Both the position numbers and the translations under genes were made by a program. A stretch of 33,300 nt of DNA, taken from NCBI GenBank assembly GCA_934646175.1, contig CAKUEI010000005.1:1-33300 (forward strand), given 5' to 3'. The notes under the pieces were generated by a model that saw only the letters and a program-made list of their open reading frames with translations, was not told the DNA's origin and made no database searches. Positions 21,948 to 28,411 of the stretch are shown one piece after another. Positions within the stretch are counted from its first letter, which is position 1. Every line of letters begins with the position of its first letter. This stretch comes from an uncultured Oscillospiraceae bacterium. GTDB lineage: Bacteria; Bacillota; Clostridia; Oscillospirales; Oscillospiraceae.

Positions 21948-22219
21948 TGCGTTAAATTGCCTTTGGCAATTTTATTTTGTTATTTCCCATGGGGGGCGCG
22001 GTTTTTTCTTGCTTTTGGCACCAAAAGCAAGAGAAAAGTGCAAGGGCTGCGGCCCTTGACCCGGGGAGCTGCCGCATGGTGCACTTTTCTCCTTCCGGCG
22101 TCGGTTGCGGATGGCCCCAGCTTTTTCCCGCGCTTAGCCGCGCCTTGCCCAGCTCGGGGACAGTCTGGTGTGTCTACCCAACTCGCCTGCCGTTCGTGTC
22201 ACGAGGACTTCTGCGTCAA
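21948..22219. repeat. Dispersed structured intergenic repeat, copy C
   Basis: It fills the gap between era and yqzL, starting 3 bases after the era stop. Hairpins: AAATTGCC/GGCAATTT (21954-21972), CTTGCTTTTG/CAAAAGCAAG (22008-22031), CAAGGGC/GCCCTTG (22041-22058), and a perfect 12-bp long-range stem (22031-22042 with 22080-22091) enclosing the third. TGCGTTAA (21948-21955) and TGCGTCAA (22212-22219) at the borders match 7 of 8. It would be transcribed within the era-yqzL-recO message. Confidence 0.85.
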
Positions 22220-22221
22220 CT

Positions 22222-23115
22222 TTACTCATCCTTATATCCCACGTCTCGGATGAAATTCACATTATCCCGCCAGTTTTCTTTCACCTTCACCCAGGTGGTG
22301 AGGTAGATTTTCGTCCCCATGAATCGCTCCATGTCCGTCCGGGCCATGCTGGAGATCTTTTTCAGCATGGCGCCCTGCTTGCCGATGATGATCCCCTTAT
22401 GGCTCGCTTTCTCGCAGAAGATGGTGGCGTCCACATCCACGATGCCATCGTCCCGCTCGGAAAACTTCGTGATCTCCACCGCCGTCCCGTGAGGGATCTC
22501 CTTATCCAGGCACAGCAGCAGCTTTTCACGCAGAATTTCCGCCATCATCTGCCGTTCCGGCTGATCAGTCACCATGTCCTCCGGGAACAGCTGCGGCCCC
22601 TCGGGCAGGAAGCCCTCCAGCACCGTGAGCAGCTCCTGCACGCCCTCGCCCGTCCGGGCAGAAATGGGCAGCACCGCCGTAAAGTCAAAGGCTTTGCGGT
22701 ATACGTCGATCACTTCCAGCAGCTTGTCCTTCTCCACCGTGTCGATCTTGTTGATCACCAGCACCGACGGAACATTCAGTCCCTTGATGCGCTCGATGAG
22801 CTGCTCCTCCGGCCCGCCGATGTTTGGGATAGGCTCTACCAGAAGCATCACCGCGTCCACATCGGCGACGCTTTCCTTCACCACCTGGACCATGTAGTCC
22901 CCCAGCCGCGTTCGCGCCTTGTGAAGGCCCGGCGTATCCATAAAAACGAACTGGCTCTCCCCCCGGTTCAGAATGGCGCAGATGCGGTTCCGGGTGGTCT
23001 GGGGCTTGTTGGAAACAATGGCCACCTTTTCTCCTACCAGCGCGTTGGTCAGGGTAGATTTGCCCACGTTGGGCCGCCCGCACAGGGTGATGATGCCCGA
23101 TTTTCTGATGTTCAT
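22222..23115 (-). CDS. era: GTPase Era
   Basis: A 297-residue essential GTPase that assists 16S rRNA maturation and 30S assembly. The G motifs are present: GRPNVGKST (G1, ~13), TT in PQTTRNR (G2), DTPG (G3), NKID (G4) and the G5 region around PISARTGEGV. The C-terminal KH domain (~205-290) carries GIIIGKQGAMLKKI. Length is normal. GGGAGAG precedes the ATG. It stands after the lipoprotein gene and before yqzL-recO; the insertion of repeat copy C right behind its stop is unusual. Confidence 0.97.
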   Translation of the reverse strand: MNIRKSGIITLCGRPNVGKSTLTNALVGEKVAIVSNKPQTTRNRICAILNRGESQFVFMDTPGLHKARTRLGDYMVQVVKESVADVDAVMLLVEPIPNIGGPEEQLIERIKGLNVPSVLVINKIDTVEKDKLLEVIDVYRKAFDFTAVLPISARTGEGVQELLTVLEGFLPEGPQLFPEDMVTDQPERQMMAEILREKLLLCLDKEIPHGTAVEITKFSERDDGIVDVDATIFCEKASHKGIIIGKQGAMLKKISSMARTDMERFMGTKIYLTTWVKVKENWRDNVNFIRDVGYKDE

Positions 23116-23141
23116 GCTCTCTCCCGCTTTCTCACATTTCC

Positions 23142-23747
23142 TTATCGCTCGGGGTCGCCGTTTGAGATATAGTATAGGCCCAGTCCGCGGCCGTCATAGC
23201 CCAGCACCATGCTGCCCTTTTCCTCGCCATGCTCCACCGTCACCAGCAGATTGGGAATACCTTCCGGAAGCTCCGCGCAGATCAGCACGCCGCCCACGCA
23301 GTCATCCTGGCCGTTCCCCGGCTCCAGCTTGCCCAGCACCTCGTCCACGGTATACGCCGTGGCGTCTTCGTTATAGGTGATGCGCTCCACCGTCACGGTC
23401 CCGTCCCCGTATTTGGGCAGGATGAGCACTCGCTCGGCATAGTCCGACTCGCTGCCCGGCCCGCTGACCACCATCGGGGCGCACTCGCGGTCCATCATCC
23501 ATTTCAGGTCTTCCTCCGTGGGCTCATACACCACCGCTGCCAGCATATCCCGCTGGGCAAACTCCCAGAACAGTGCTTCCTGCGTGACCGGCTCCGTCGT
23601 CTCCGTGGGGGCCGGACTTGCCGTTCCCGGCGTCTCTGCCGGCGTTCCAGAAGCGGGCGTCTTTCCCGTATTGCCGCACCCGCTCAGCAGCAGGGCTGCG
23701 CTCAGCATGCCCGCCAGCAGCAGCGCACCGAGTTTTCCTTTTTTCAT
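23142..23747 (-). CDS. Putative lipoprotein of unknown function between ybeY and era
   Basis: A 201-residue exported lipoprotein. The signal peptide (KKGKLGALLLAGMLSAALLLSGC) has the lipobox LSGC with Cys24. A Pro/Thr/Ser-rich linker (~25-55) follows, then a ~145-residue globular domain containing VTQEALFWEFAQRDMLAAV, LPKYGDGTVTVERITYN and VDEVLGKLEPG. I do not recognise the domain. It takes the place where Bacillus has dgkA and cdd in this operon. Fold and role are unknown; membrane attachment outside the cell is the only firm prediction. Confidence 0.8.
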   Translation of the reverse strand: MKKGKLGALLLAGMLSAALLLSGCGNTGKTPASGTPAETPGTASPAPTETTEPVTQEALFWEFAQRDMLAAVVYEPTEEDLKWMMDRECAPMVVSGPGSESDYAERVLILPKYGDGTVTVERITYNEDATAYTVDEVLGKLEPGNGQDDCVGGVLICAELPEGIPNLLVTVEHGEEKGSMVLGYDGRGLGLYYISNGDPER

Positions 23748-23777
23748 TCCGGTTTTCTCCCTTCGATCCGTCTGTTT

Positions 23778-24272
23778 TTATTCCCGCGTAATGTCCAGCA
23801 CTGCGAGGATGGCCTCCTCTCGTGCGCGCATCTGTGCTTTCATGGGGCCTTCATCCAGGTGGTCGTACCCCAGCAGGTGCAGCACGGAATGCACCACCAG
23901 ATAGCCAAGCTCCCGCCGGTTGGAATGACCGTATTCCTTCGCCTGAGCCGCCACATGCTCCATGGAGATCACCATGTCCCCCAATGGCACCAGTCCAGAG
24001 CCCGGGTCGGCGTCCTCCGCCCCGGGCAGCTCGCCGGGGGAAAGCTCAAATTCCGGGAAGGAAAGCACATCGGTGGCCCGGTCCACCTGCCGCATCTCGC
24101 GGTTTATCTCATGAATGGCCGCGTCGTCGGTCAGCAGCACGTCCACCTCGCAGGGAAAATCCACCCCTTGCTCCGCAAGGGCGGTGCGGATGACCTTCCG
24201 GATGAATGCCTTCTGACTATCGTTCACGCCGGGCACGTCGGCCGTCACTGGGATATAATGCCGCTTCGCCAT
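23778..24272 (-). CDS. ybeY: Endoribonuclease YbeY
   Basis: A 164-residue metal-dependent RNase of 16S rRNA processing and ribosome quality control. The zinc motif H-x3-H-x5-H is seen in HSVLHLLGYDH. The preceding EINREMRQVDRATDVLSFP block is the family signature. Length is normal. The ATG at 24272 lies one base after the phoH stop, with AAGGGGAAG inside the phoH 3' end, so the two are translationally coupled. A longer in-frame extension lies inside phoH and is rejected. Confidence 0.95.
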   Translation of the reverse strand: MAKRHYIPVTADVPGVNDSQKAFIRKVIRTALAEQGVDFPCEVDVLLTDDAAIHEINREMRQVDRATDVLSFPEFELSPGELPGAEDADPGSGLVPLGDMVISMEHVAAQAKEYGHSNRRELGYLVVHSVLHLLGYDHLDEGPMKAQMRAREEAILAVLDITRE

Positions 24273-24273
24273 G

Positions 24274-25248
24274 TTACTTCTTCCCCTTCCCGTTCCGCCG
24301 GTTCTCGTCCTCTTCATAGGCCCGGATGATCCGCTGGACGATCACGTGGCGCACCACGTCCGCCTCGTTTAAGCGGCAGATGGCGATGTCCTCCACGTCC
24401 TTCAGAACCCGCATGGCCTCCTTGAGGCCGCTCACCTTGTCGCCCGGCAGGTCGATCTGGGTCACGTCGCCGGTGATGACGATCTTGGAGCCGAAGCCCA
24501 GCCGGGTCAGGAACATTTTCATCTGTTCCCGGCTGGTGTTCTGGGCCTCGTCCAGAATGATGAACGCATCGTCCAGGGTCCGCCCACGCATATAGGCAAG
24601 GGGCGCCACCTCGATGTTGCCCCGCTCCAGATACTTCTGATAGGTCTCCGGCCCCAGCATCTCAAACAGGGCGTCGTAAAGGGGCCGCAGGTAAGGGTCC
24701 ACCTTGCTCTGCAGGTCGCCGGGGAGGAAGCCCAGTCGCTCCCCCGCCTCCACCGCCGGGCGGGTCAGGATGATGCGGTTCACCTGCTTTTCCCGGAAGG
24801 CGGCCACTGCCGCCGCCACGGCAAGGTAGGTCTTGCCCGTGCCCGCCGGGCCGATGCCCAGGGTCACGGTGTTCTTTTGAATGGCCTCCACATAATGCTT
24901 CTGGCCGATGGTCTTGGGCTTGATGGGCTTCCCCTTGGCGGTCACACACAAAACGTCCCCGGCAAGCTCCGCCACCTTGCTCTCCTGCCCAGCCTTCACC
25001 AGCTGCAGGATATAGCGCACATTCTGGGCCGTGATGGCCTCGCCCTTCCCGGCCAGCGTCAGCAGGGCCTCGATGGCTTTCACAGCGTACAGCACATTTT
25101 CCGCCTCGCCGGAAATTTTCAGTTCCCCGTCCCGGCTCACCACCGTCACTTGGAATTCCTGCTCGATCATGCGGATATTTTCATCAAACGAGCCGAAGAT
25201 GTTGATGGTCTCTTCCAGTCGTTCCATGCTGATGGTCTGTTCGATCAT
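24274..25248 (-). CDS. phoH: PhoH family ATPase
   Basis: A 324-residue PhoH-like P-loop protein (YqfE/PhoL type), commonly associated with RNA metabolism next to ybeY. An N-terminal ~100-residue domain (NIFGSFDENIRMIEQEF..) is followed by Walker A GPAGTGKT near 135 and Walker B FIILDEAQN near 230, with MFLTRLGFGSKIVITGD after it. The C-terminus is Lys/Arg-rich. It lies between yqfD and ybeY, as in Bacillus. No pgpH (yqfF) gene lies between phoH and ybeY here. Confidence 0.94.
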   Translation of the reverse strand: MIEQTISMERLEETINIFGSFDENIRMIEQEFQVTVVSRDGELKISGEAENVLYAVKAIEALLTLAGKGEAITAQNVRYILQLVKAGQESKVAELAGDVLCVTAKGKPIKPKTIGQKHYVEAIQKNTVTLGIGPAGTGKTYLAVAAAVAAFREKQVNRIILTRPAVEAGERLGFLPGDLQSKVDPYLRPLYDALFEMLGPETYQKYLERGNIEVAPLAYMRGRTLDDAFIILDEAQNTSREQMKMFLTRLGFGSKIVITGDVTQIDLPGDKVSGLKEAMRVLKDVEDIAICRLNEADVVRHVIVQRIIRAYEEDENRRNGKGKK

Positions 25249-25270
25249 GTTCTCTCACTCTTCTTTTCCT

Positions 25271-26467
25271 TCATCCGTTTGTCCGATCCCCCAGCGGCCC
25301 CGGCGCGGCGATCTGCTCCTCGCACTGGGCCGTCAGCGTCACGGTAAGCAGGCCGTCCCGCTGCTCCGCCTTAAATTGCAGAGACAGCACCGTCCCGTCC
25401 CCTACCTGCTGCATCAGCAGCTCTCTCAGCCGGTTTTTCAGCATGGCCTCCGCCTTCTGTTCGTCCAGCTCCCGCTCCTCGCGGACATAGGCCCTGCACT
25501 CCGTCTTTTCCAGCACAGCACCGAACCATGGCAGGGACTTTGTCACGTTTATTTTATCATATTCCCCACAGGGAATTCCACTGTTTTGGAAAAAATTGAT
25601 ACGTCTCCCCGGCAGCAGCAGGGCAAATTTCGTCCTCTTCTCCCCGGTGTACCGCTTTCCCTTCGCCGTCAGAGGGATCCCCGCCACTATTACCCGCCGG
25701 GTCTCGGCCCACACCTCCCCCTCCGCCCGCACAGTCAGGTAGCGCGAGGGAAGGTCGCTGTACATGGGCGGCTTTAACTCCACCATCCCCGCCGCCAGCC
25801 GTTCCCCTTTCAGCACCGCCCTCCCCGGCTGCGTCAGCGCCTCGCCGGACAGAATCTCTACCCGCTTCACCACGCCGTCCGCCTGGGCGTACAGGTCGCA
25901 ATAGGCGGTGTCGTCCGGCAGCGCCGGCTTCTCCATCCCCTCCCGCACAATCACCTCCGCCCGCGTTCCTTTGATATTCACGGTAAGGTAAGAGAGCTGC
26001 GGCAGCTCCAAAAGGGTCTCCTGTGCGATCTGCCGCACGTCAAGCCCCGGGCCATAGGCCCCCGGACGCACCCCGTGCCGCCGCAGGGCCGCGGTGATCA
26101 CCTGCTCGGGCACCGTTTTCGCCCCCGTCACCTCCACCGTCCACAGAAAGGACGAGGCCGCCAGCGTCAGCACCGCCGCCCCCAACAGTCCCGCCAGAAA
26201 TCCGTACCGCTTCCGCAGTCCCCACAGGAAAAAGGGAACCCCGCCGTTTTCCTCTTTCCGAACGGTACACCCCGCCTGCTCCGCCGCCTGACGAAAGCGC
26301 TTCTTATCCTTCGCCGCCACCCGCAGGCAGATCACGTTCTCCGCAATGCGCGTCAGCCGCCAGAAGGCAACGCCCTTCCGGGCGCACAGGTTGTAAAGCC
26401 GCTCCGGGAAGGGCCCTTCCACCGTGAAGGCCGCCCAGCCCCGCAAAAAATTGATGAATTTTTTCAA
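25271..26467 (-). CDS. yqfD: Sporulation protein YqfD
   Basis: A 398-residue membrane protein of the YqfD / stage IV sporulation family, made in the mother cell under sigma-E in Bacillus. A cytoplasmic N-terminal part (~1-85: FLRGWAAFTVEGPFPERLYNLC) precedes one clear membrane helix (~88-112: GFLAGLLGAAVLTLAASSFLW). A large extracytoplasmic region follows, with FIGGV-like conserved elements replaced by VKRVEILSGEALTQPGRAVLKGERLAAG. The C-terminus is acidic and helical. It starts 6 bases after the yqfC stop. Its precise role in spore formation is not known. Confidence 0.92.
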   Translation of the reverse strand: MKKFINFLRGWAAFTVEGPFPERLYNLCARKGVAFWRLTRIAENVICLRVAAKDKKRFRQAAEQAGCTVRKEENGGVPFFLWGLRKRYGFLAGLLGAAVLTLAASSFLWTVEVTGAKTVPEQVITAALRRHGVRPGAYGPGLDVRQIAQETLLELPQLSYLTVNIKGTRAEVIVREGMEKPALPDDTAYCDLYAQADGVVKRVEILSGEALTQPGRAVLKGERLAAGMVELKPPMYSDLPSRYLTVRAEGEVWAETRRVIVAGIPLTAKGKRYTGEKRTKFALLLPGRRINFFQNSGIPCGEYDKINVTKSLPWFGAVLEKTECRAYVREERELDEQKAEAMLKNRLRELLMQQVGDGTVLSLQFKAEQRDGLLTVTLTAQCEEQIAAPGPLGDRTNG

Positions 26468-26473
26468 TCTTTC

Positions 26474-26752
26474 TCACTCCAGCTCCACCGAGCGGATGCG
26501 CCCGGTGATCAAAAGTTCTGTCCGATTCATGGCCCTCAGCTCCAGTCCCTCCCCCCGGATCCGCACCATCAGCCGCCCGCCGCTTATGTGGATCTCTTCG
26601 CTGCCGTAGTCCAGGATGCCTCTGTGGTTTTCCATCCGCAGTTCTCCGTCCCCGGTAAGTTCGATCCTTGGCAGGCCCCCCAGCACATCCCCGGGCAGAT
26701 CAAAGGCCTCCGATACCCGCTGGGCCAGACTCTCCTTCCGTTCCTTTCCCAT
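26474..26752 (-). CDS. yqfC: Sporulation protein YqfC (YabP/YqfC family)
   Basis: A 92-residue protein of the YabP/YqfC family, which is encoded with yqfD in spore formers and depends on sigma-E in Bacillus. Family landmarks are LPGDVLGGLPRIELTGDGEL, the ENHRGILDY segment and a C-terminal beta-rich part. It is the first gene of the yqfC-yqfD-phoH-ybeY run. AAGGAGGG lies ~11 bases before the ATG, a slightly long spacing. It is divergent from ylbJ, with a 117-base shared control region. Confidence 0.9.
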   Translation of the reverse strand: MGKERKESLAQRVSEAFDLPGDVLGGLPRIELTGDGELRMENHRGILDYGSEEIHISGGRLMVRIRGEGLELRAMNRTELLITGRIRSVELE

Positions 26753-26778
26753 GGTGCCATGCGCCCTCCTTTTGGAAA

Positions 26779-26847
26779 ACCATATGCGCTCTTCCCCCCT
26801 CGCTTGCCTGTCCCGGGGACATAGCCTCCCGCCAGGGCGCATATACC
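26779..26847. promoter_or_regulatory. Divergent sporulation control region with paired -10-like elements
   Basis: GCGCATAT occurs on both strands: 26837-26844 on plus, giving CATATACC before ylbJ, and 26782-26789 on minus, giving CATATGGT before yqfC. Both resemble the sigma-E -10 (CATACA-T). Matching -35 elements are weak, so this is tentative. Confidence 0.3.
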
Positions 26848-26869
26848 CTTTCTGGAGGTGACGTGTTCC

Positions 26870-28018
26870 ATGCCGAAAAAACAGATTACCTTTCTTCTCC
26901 TGCTCCTGCCGCTGCTTTTTTCGCTGGTACTGTGGCCCCAGGCAGCCCTCGCCGCCGCCCGAGATGGATGGCAGCTGTGCACCGCCACCCTCATTCCCTC
27001 CCTGTTTCCCTTTTTCGTTCTCACTACGCTGCTCATTCGATTGGGGCTTCCCCAGCTGCTGGGTTCCGTGCTCGCGCCCATTTCCAGGCCTCTTCTGGGC
27101 ATTTCCGGGCCGGGAGCATCCGTATTCCTGCTTGGACTTTTAGGCGGTTATCCCGTTGGGGCGCGCTCTGCCGCCGCCCTTTATGCCTCCGGCCAGTGCT
27201 CCCGGCAGGAGGGAGAGCACCTCCTCGCCTTCTGCAACCTCTGCGGACCGTCCTTCCTATTGGGGGTGGTGGGGGCCGGGGTGTTCCAGAGTACCGCCGT
27301 CGGGCTTGCGCTATATGCAGCCCACATTGCCGCCGCTCTTGCGGTGGGGCTTCTCTTCCGCCTTTTCCTCCACCGCAAGAAGCCGGAACCCTCCGCCGTC
27401 ATGCCGAAAGCGGCGCCCGTTCCCTCTCTTTCCAATGCGTTTCTGGAGGCCGTCCGTTCCTCCTTCATGTCCTGCCTGTCGGTCTGCGCTTTCGTGCTTT
27501 TCTTTCAGGTAGTCCTCCGTATGCTCTCGGTCTCCGGACTTCTCTCCCTGCTGGCCCGGGGGACCGCCTTCCTTCTCTCCCCACTGGGCGTCACTCCGCG
27601 CTGGGCGCTTTCCTTCCTCGCTGGCCTATTGGAGGTCACCTCCGGCGTCACCTCCCTGTCCGCCGGTTCCCTGCCCTGCCGGATCGTCACCGCCGCCTTC
27701 CTTCTGGGCTGGGGCGGTCTGTCCGTTCACGCGCAGGCCCTCTCTGTGGTCGCTTCCTCCGGGCTTTCCCTCCGGCCCTATTTTATCGGAAAGCTTCTCC
27801 ACGCCTCCCTCTCCGCCCTTTTCATTCTCCCCTTCGCCCGGCGCTGGAAAAGCACCCTGACCGTTTTCTCCCCCTTCCCCGCGCCAAACGTTCCCGCCCT
27901 CGCCCCTTACTGGCAGCAGTCCCTGCACATCTCTCTTCTCCTCTGCGGTCTTTTGGTCTTTTTTTTCGTAAAAACAGTGGTAAAACGCCGGAAGCTATCG
28001 TATAATAAGAGAAAATGA
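26870..28018 (+). CDS. ylbJ: Sporulation integral membrane protein YlbJ
   Basis: A 382-residue polytopic membrane protein of the nucleoside-recognition (Gate) superfamily; in Bacillus YlbJ is a sigma-E product needed for spore cortex formation. About eight hydrophobic helices are visible. Conserved loops include LIPSLFPFFVLTTLL, GLLGGYPVGARSAAALY, FCNLCGPSFLLGVVG and GLLEVTSGVTSL, which are typical of the family. GGAGG (26854-26858) lies 11 bases before the ATG at 26870. A GTG that is part of the same Shine-Dalgarno is rejected. It is divergent from yqfC and followed after 21 bases by a small zinc protein. Confidence 0.93.
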   Translation: MPKKQITFLLLLLPLLFSLVLWPQAALAAARDGWQLCTATLIPSLFPFFVLTTLLIRLGLPQLLGSVLAPISRPLLGISGPGASVFLLGLLGGYPVGARSAAALYASGQCSRQEGEHLLAFCNLCGPSFLLGVVGAGVFQSTAVGLALYAAHIAAALAVGLLFRLFLHRKKPEPSAVMPKAAPVPSLSNAFLEAVRSSFMSCLSVCAFVLFFQVVLRMLSVSGLLSLLARGTAFLLSPLGVTPRWALSFLAGLLEVTSGVTSLSAGSLPCRIVTAAFLLGWGGLSVHAQALSVVASSGLSLRPYFIGKLLHASLSALFILPFARRWKSTLTVFSPFPAPNVPALAPYWQQSLHISLLLCGLLVFFFVKTVVKRRKLSYNKRK

Positions 28019-28039
28019 ACTTCCCGGGGGCGCGTTTTT

Positions 28040-28249
28040 ATGATCTTCAAAAAATCCATCGAGCCGCGCTGTGCCTACTGCCTGCGGGCAAAGCCCATGG
28101 AAAAGGGCTTTCTGGCCTGCCCCAAAAAGGGGGTCGTAGCGGAGAATTTCTCCTGCCGCGCCTTTCAGTATGATCCCTTGAAGCGGCAGCCGCCCCGCCC
28201 CGCAGCGGTAGATTTTTCTCACCTTTCGGACGAGGATTTTTCTCTTTGA
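28040..28249 (+). CDS. Small conserved four-cysteine protein (69 aa)
   Basis: A 69-residue cytosolic protein with CAYC near residue 11-14, a third Cys in LACPKKG and a fourth in FSCRAFQYDPLKR, which together could hold one zinc. The C-terminal PPRPAAVDFSHLSDEDFSL is proline-rich then acidic. Similar small proteins are frequent in Clostridia, but no function is known to me. It follows ylbJ closely and precedes a strong terminator, so it probably shares ylbJ's transcript. The ribosome-binding site is weak (GGGGGCG). Confidence 0.78.
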   Translation: MIFKKSIEPRCAYCLRAKPMEKGFLACPKKGVVAENFSCRAFQYDPLKRQPPRPAAVDFSHLSDEDFSL

Positions 28250-28263
28250 CCTGAACCAAATTC

Positions 28264-28303
28264 AAAAGGGGGTACGGAGCTTTCACTCCGTACCCCCCTT
28301 TTT
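28264..28303 (+). terminator. Intrinsic terminator after the four-cysteine gene
   Basis: A perfect 16-bp stem (28264-28279 with 28286-28301), loop CTTTCA, then a T-run (CCTTTTTT). It ends the ylbJ unit. Confidence 0.9.
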
Positions 28304-28305
28304 TC

Positions 28306-28333
28306 GCACGTTTCTCTCCAATGAGAAACGTGC
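28306..28333. other. Extra hairpin between two terminators
   Basis: A perfect 11-bp stem (28306-28316 with 28323-28333), loop TCCAAT, without a T-run. It lies between the two convergent terminators. Its role is unknown. Confidence 0.6.
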
Positions 28334-28341
28334 ACATAGCA

Positions 28342-28379
28342 AAAAGCGCCCGGCAGGGATTTTCCTGCCGGGCGCTTTT
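28342..28379 (-). terminator. Intrinsic terminator of the nucleoside ABC operon
   Basis: A perfect 16-bp stem (28342-28357 with 28364-28379), six-base loop. On the minus strand it ends in TTTTTGCTATG. It lies 32 bases past the stop of the last permease gene. Confidence 0.88.
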
Positions 28380-28411
28380 GAGTTCCGTCCCGTTTCCCGG
28401 GAAATAGCCGC

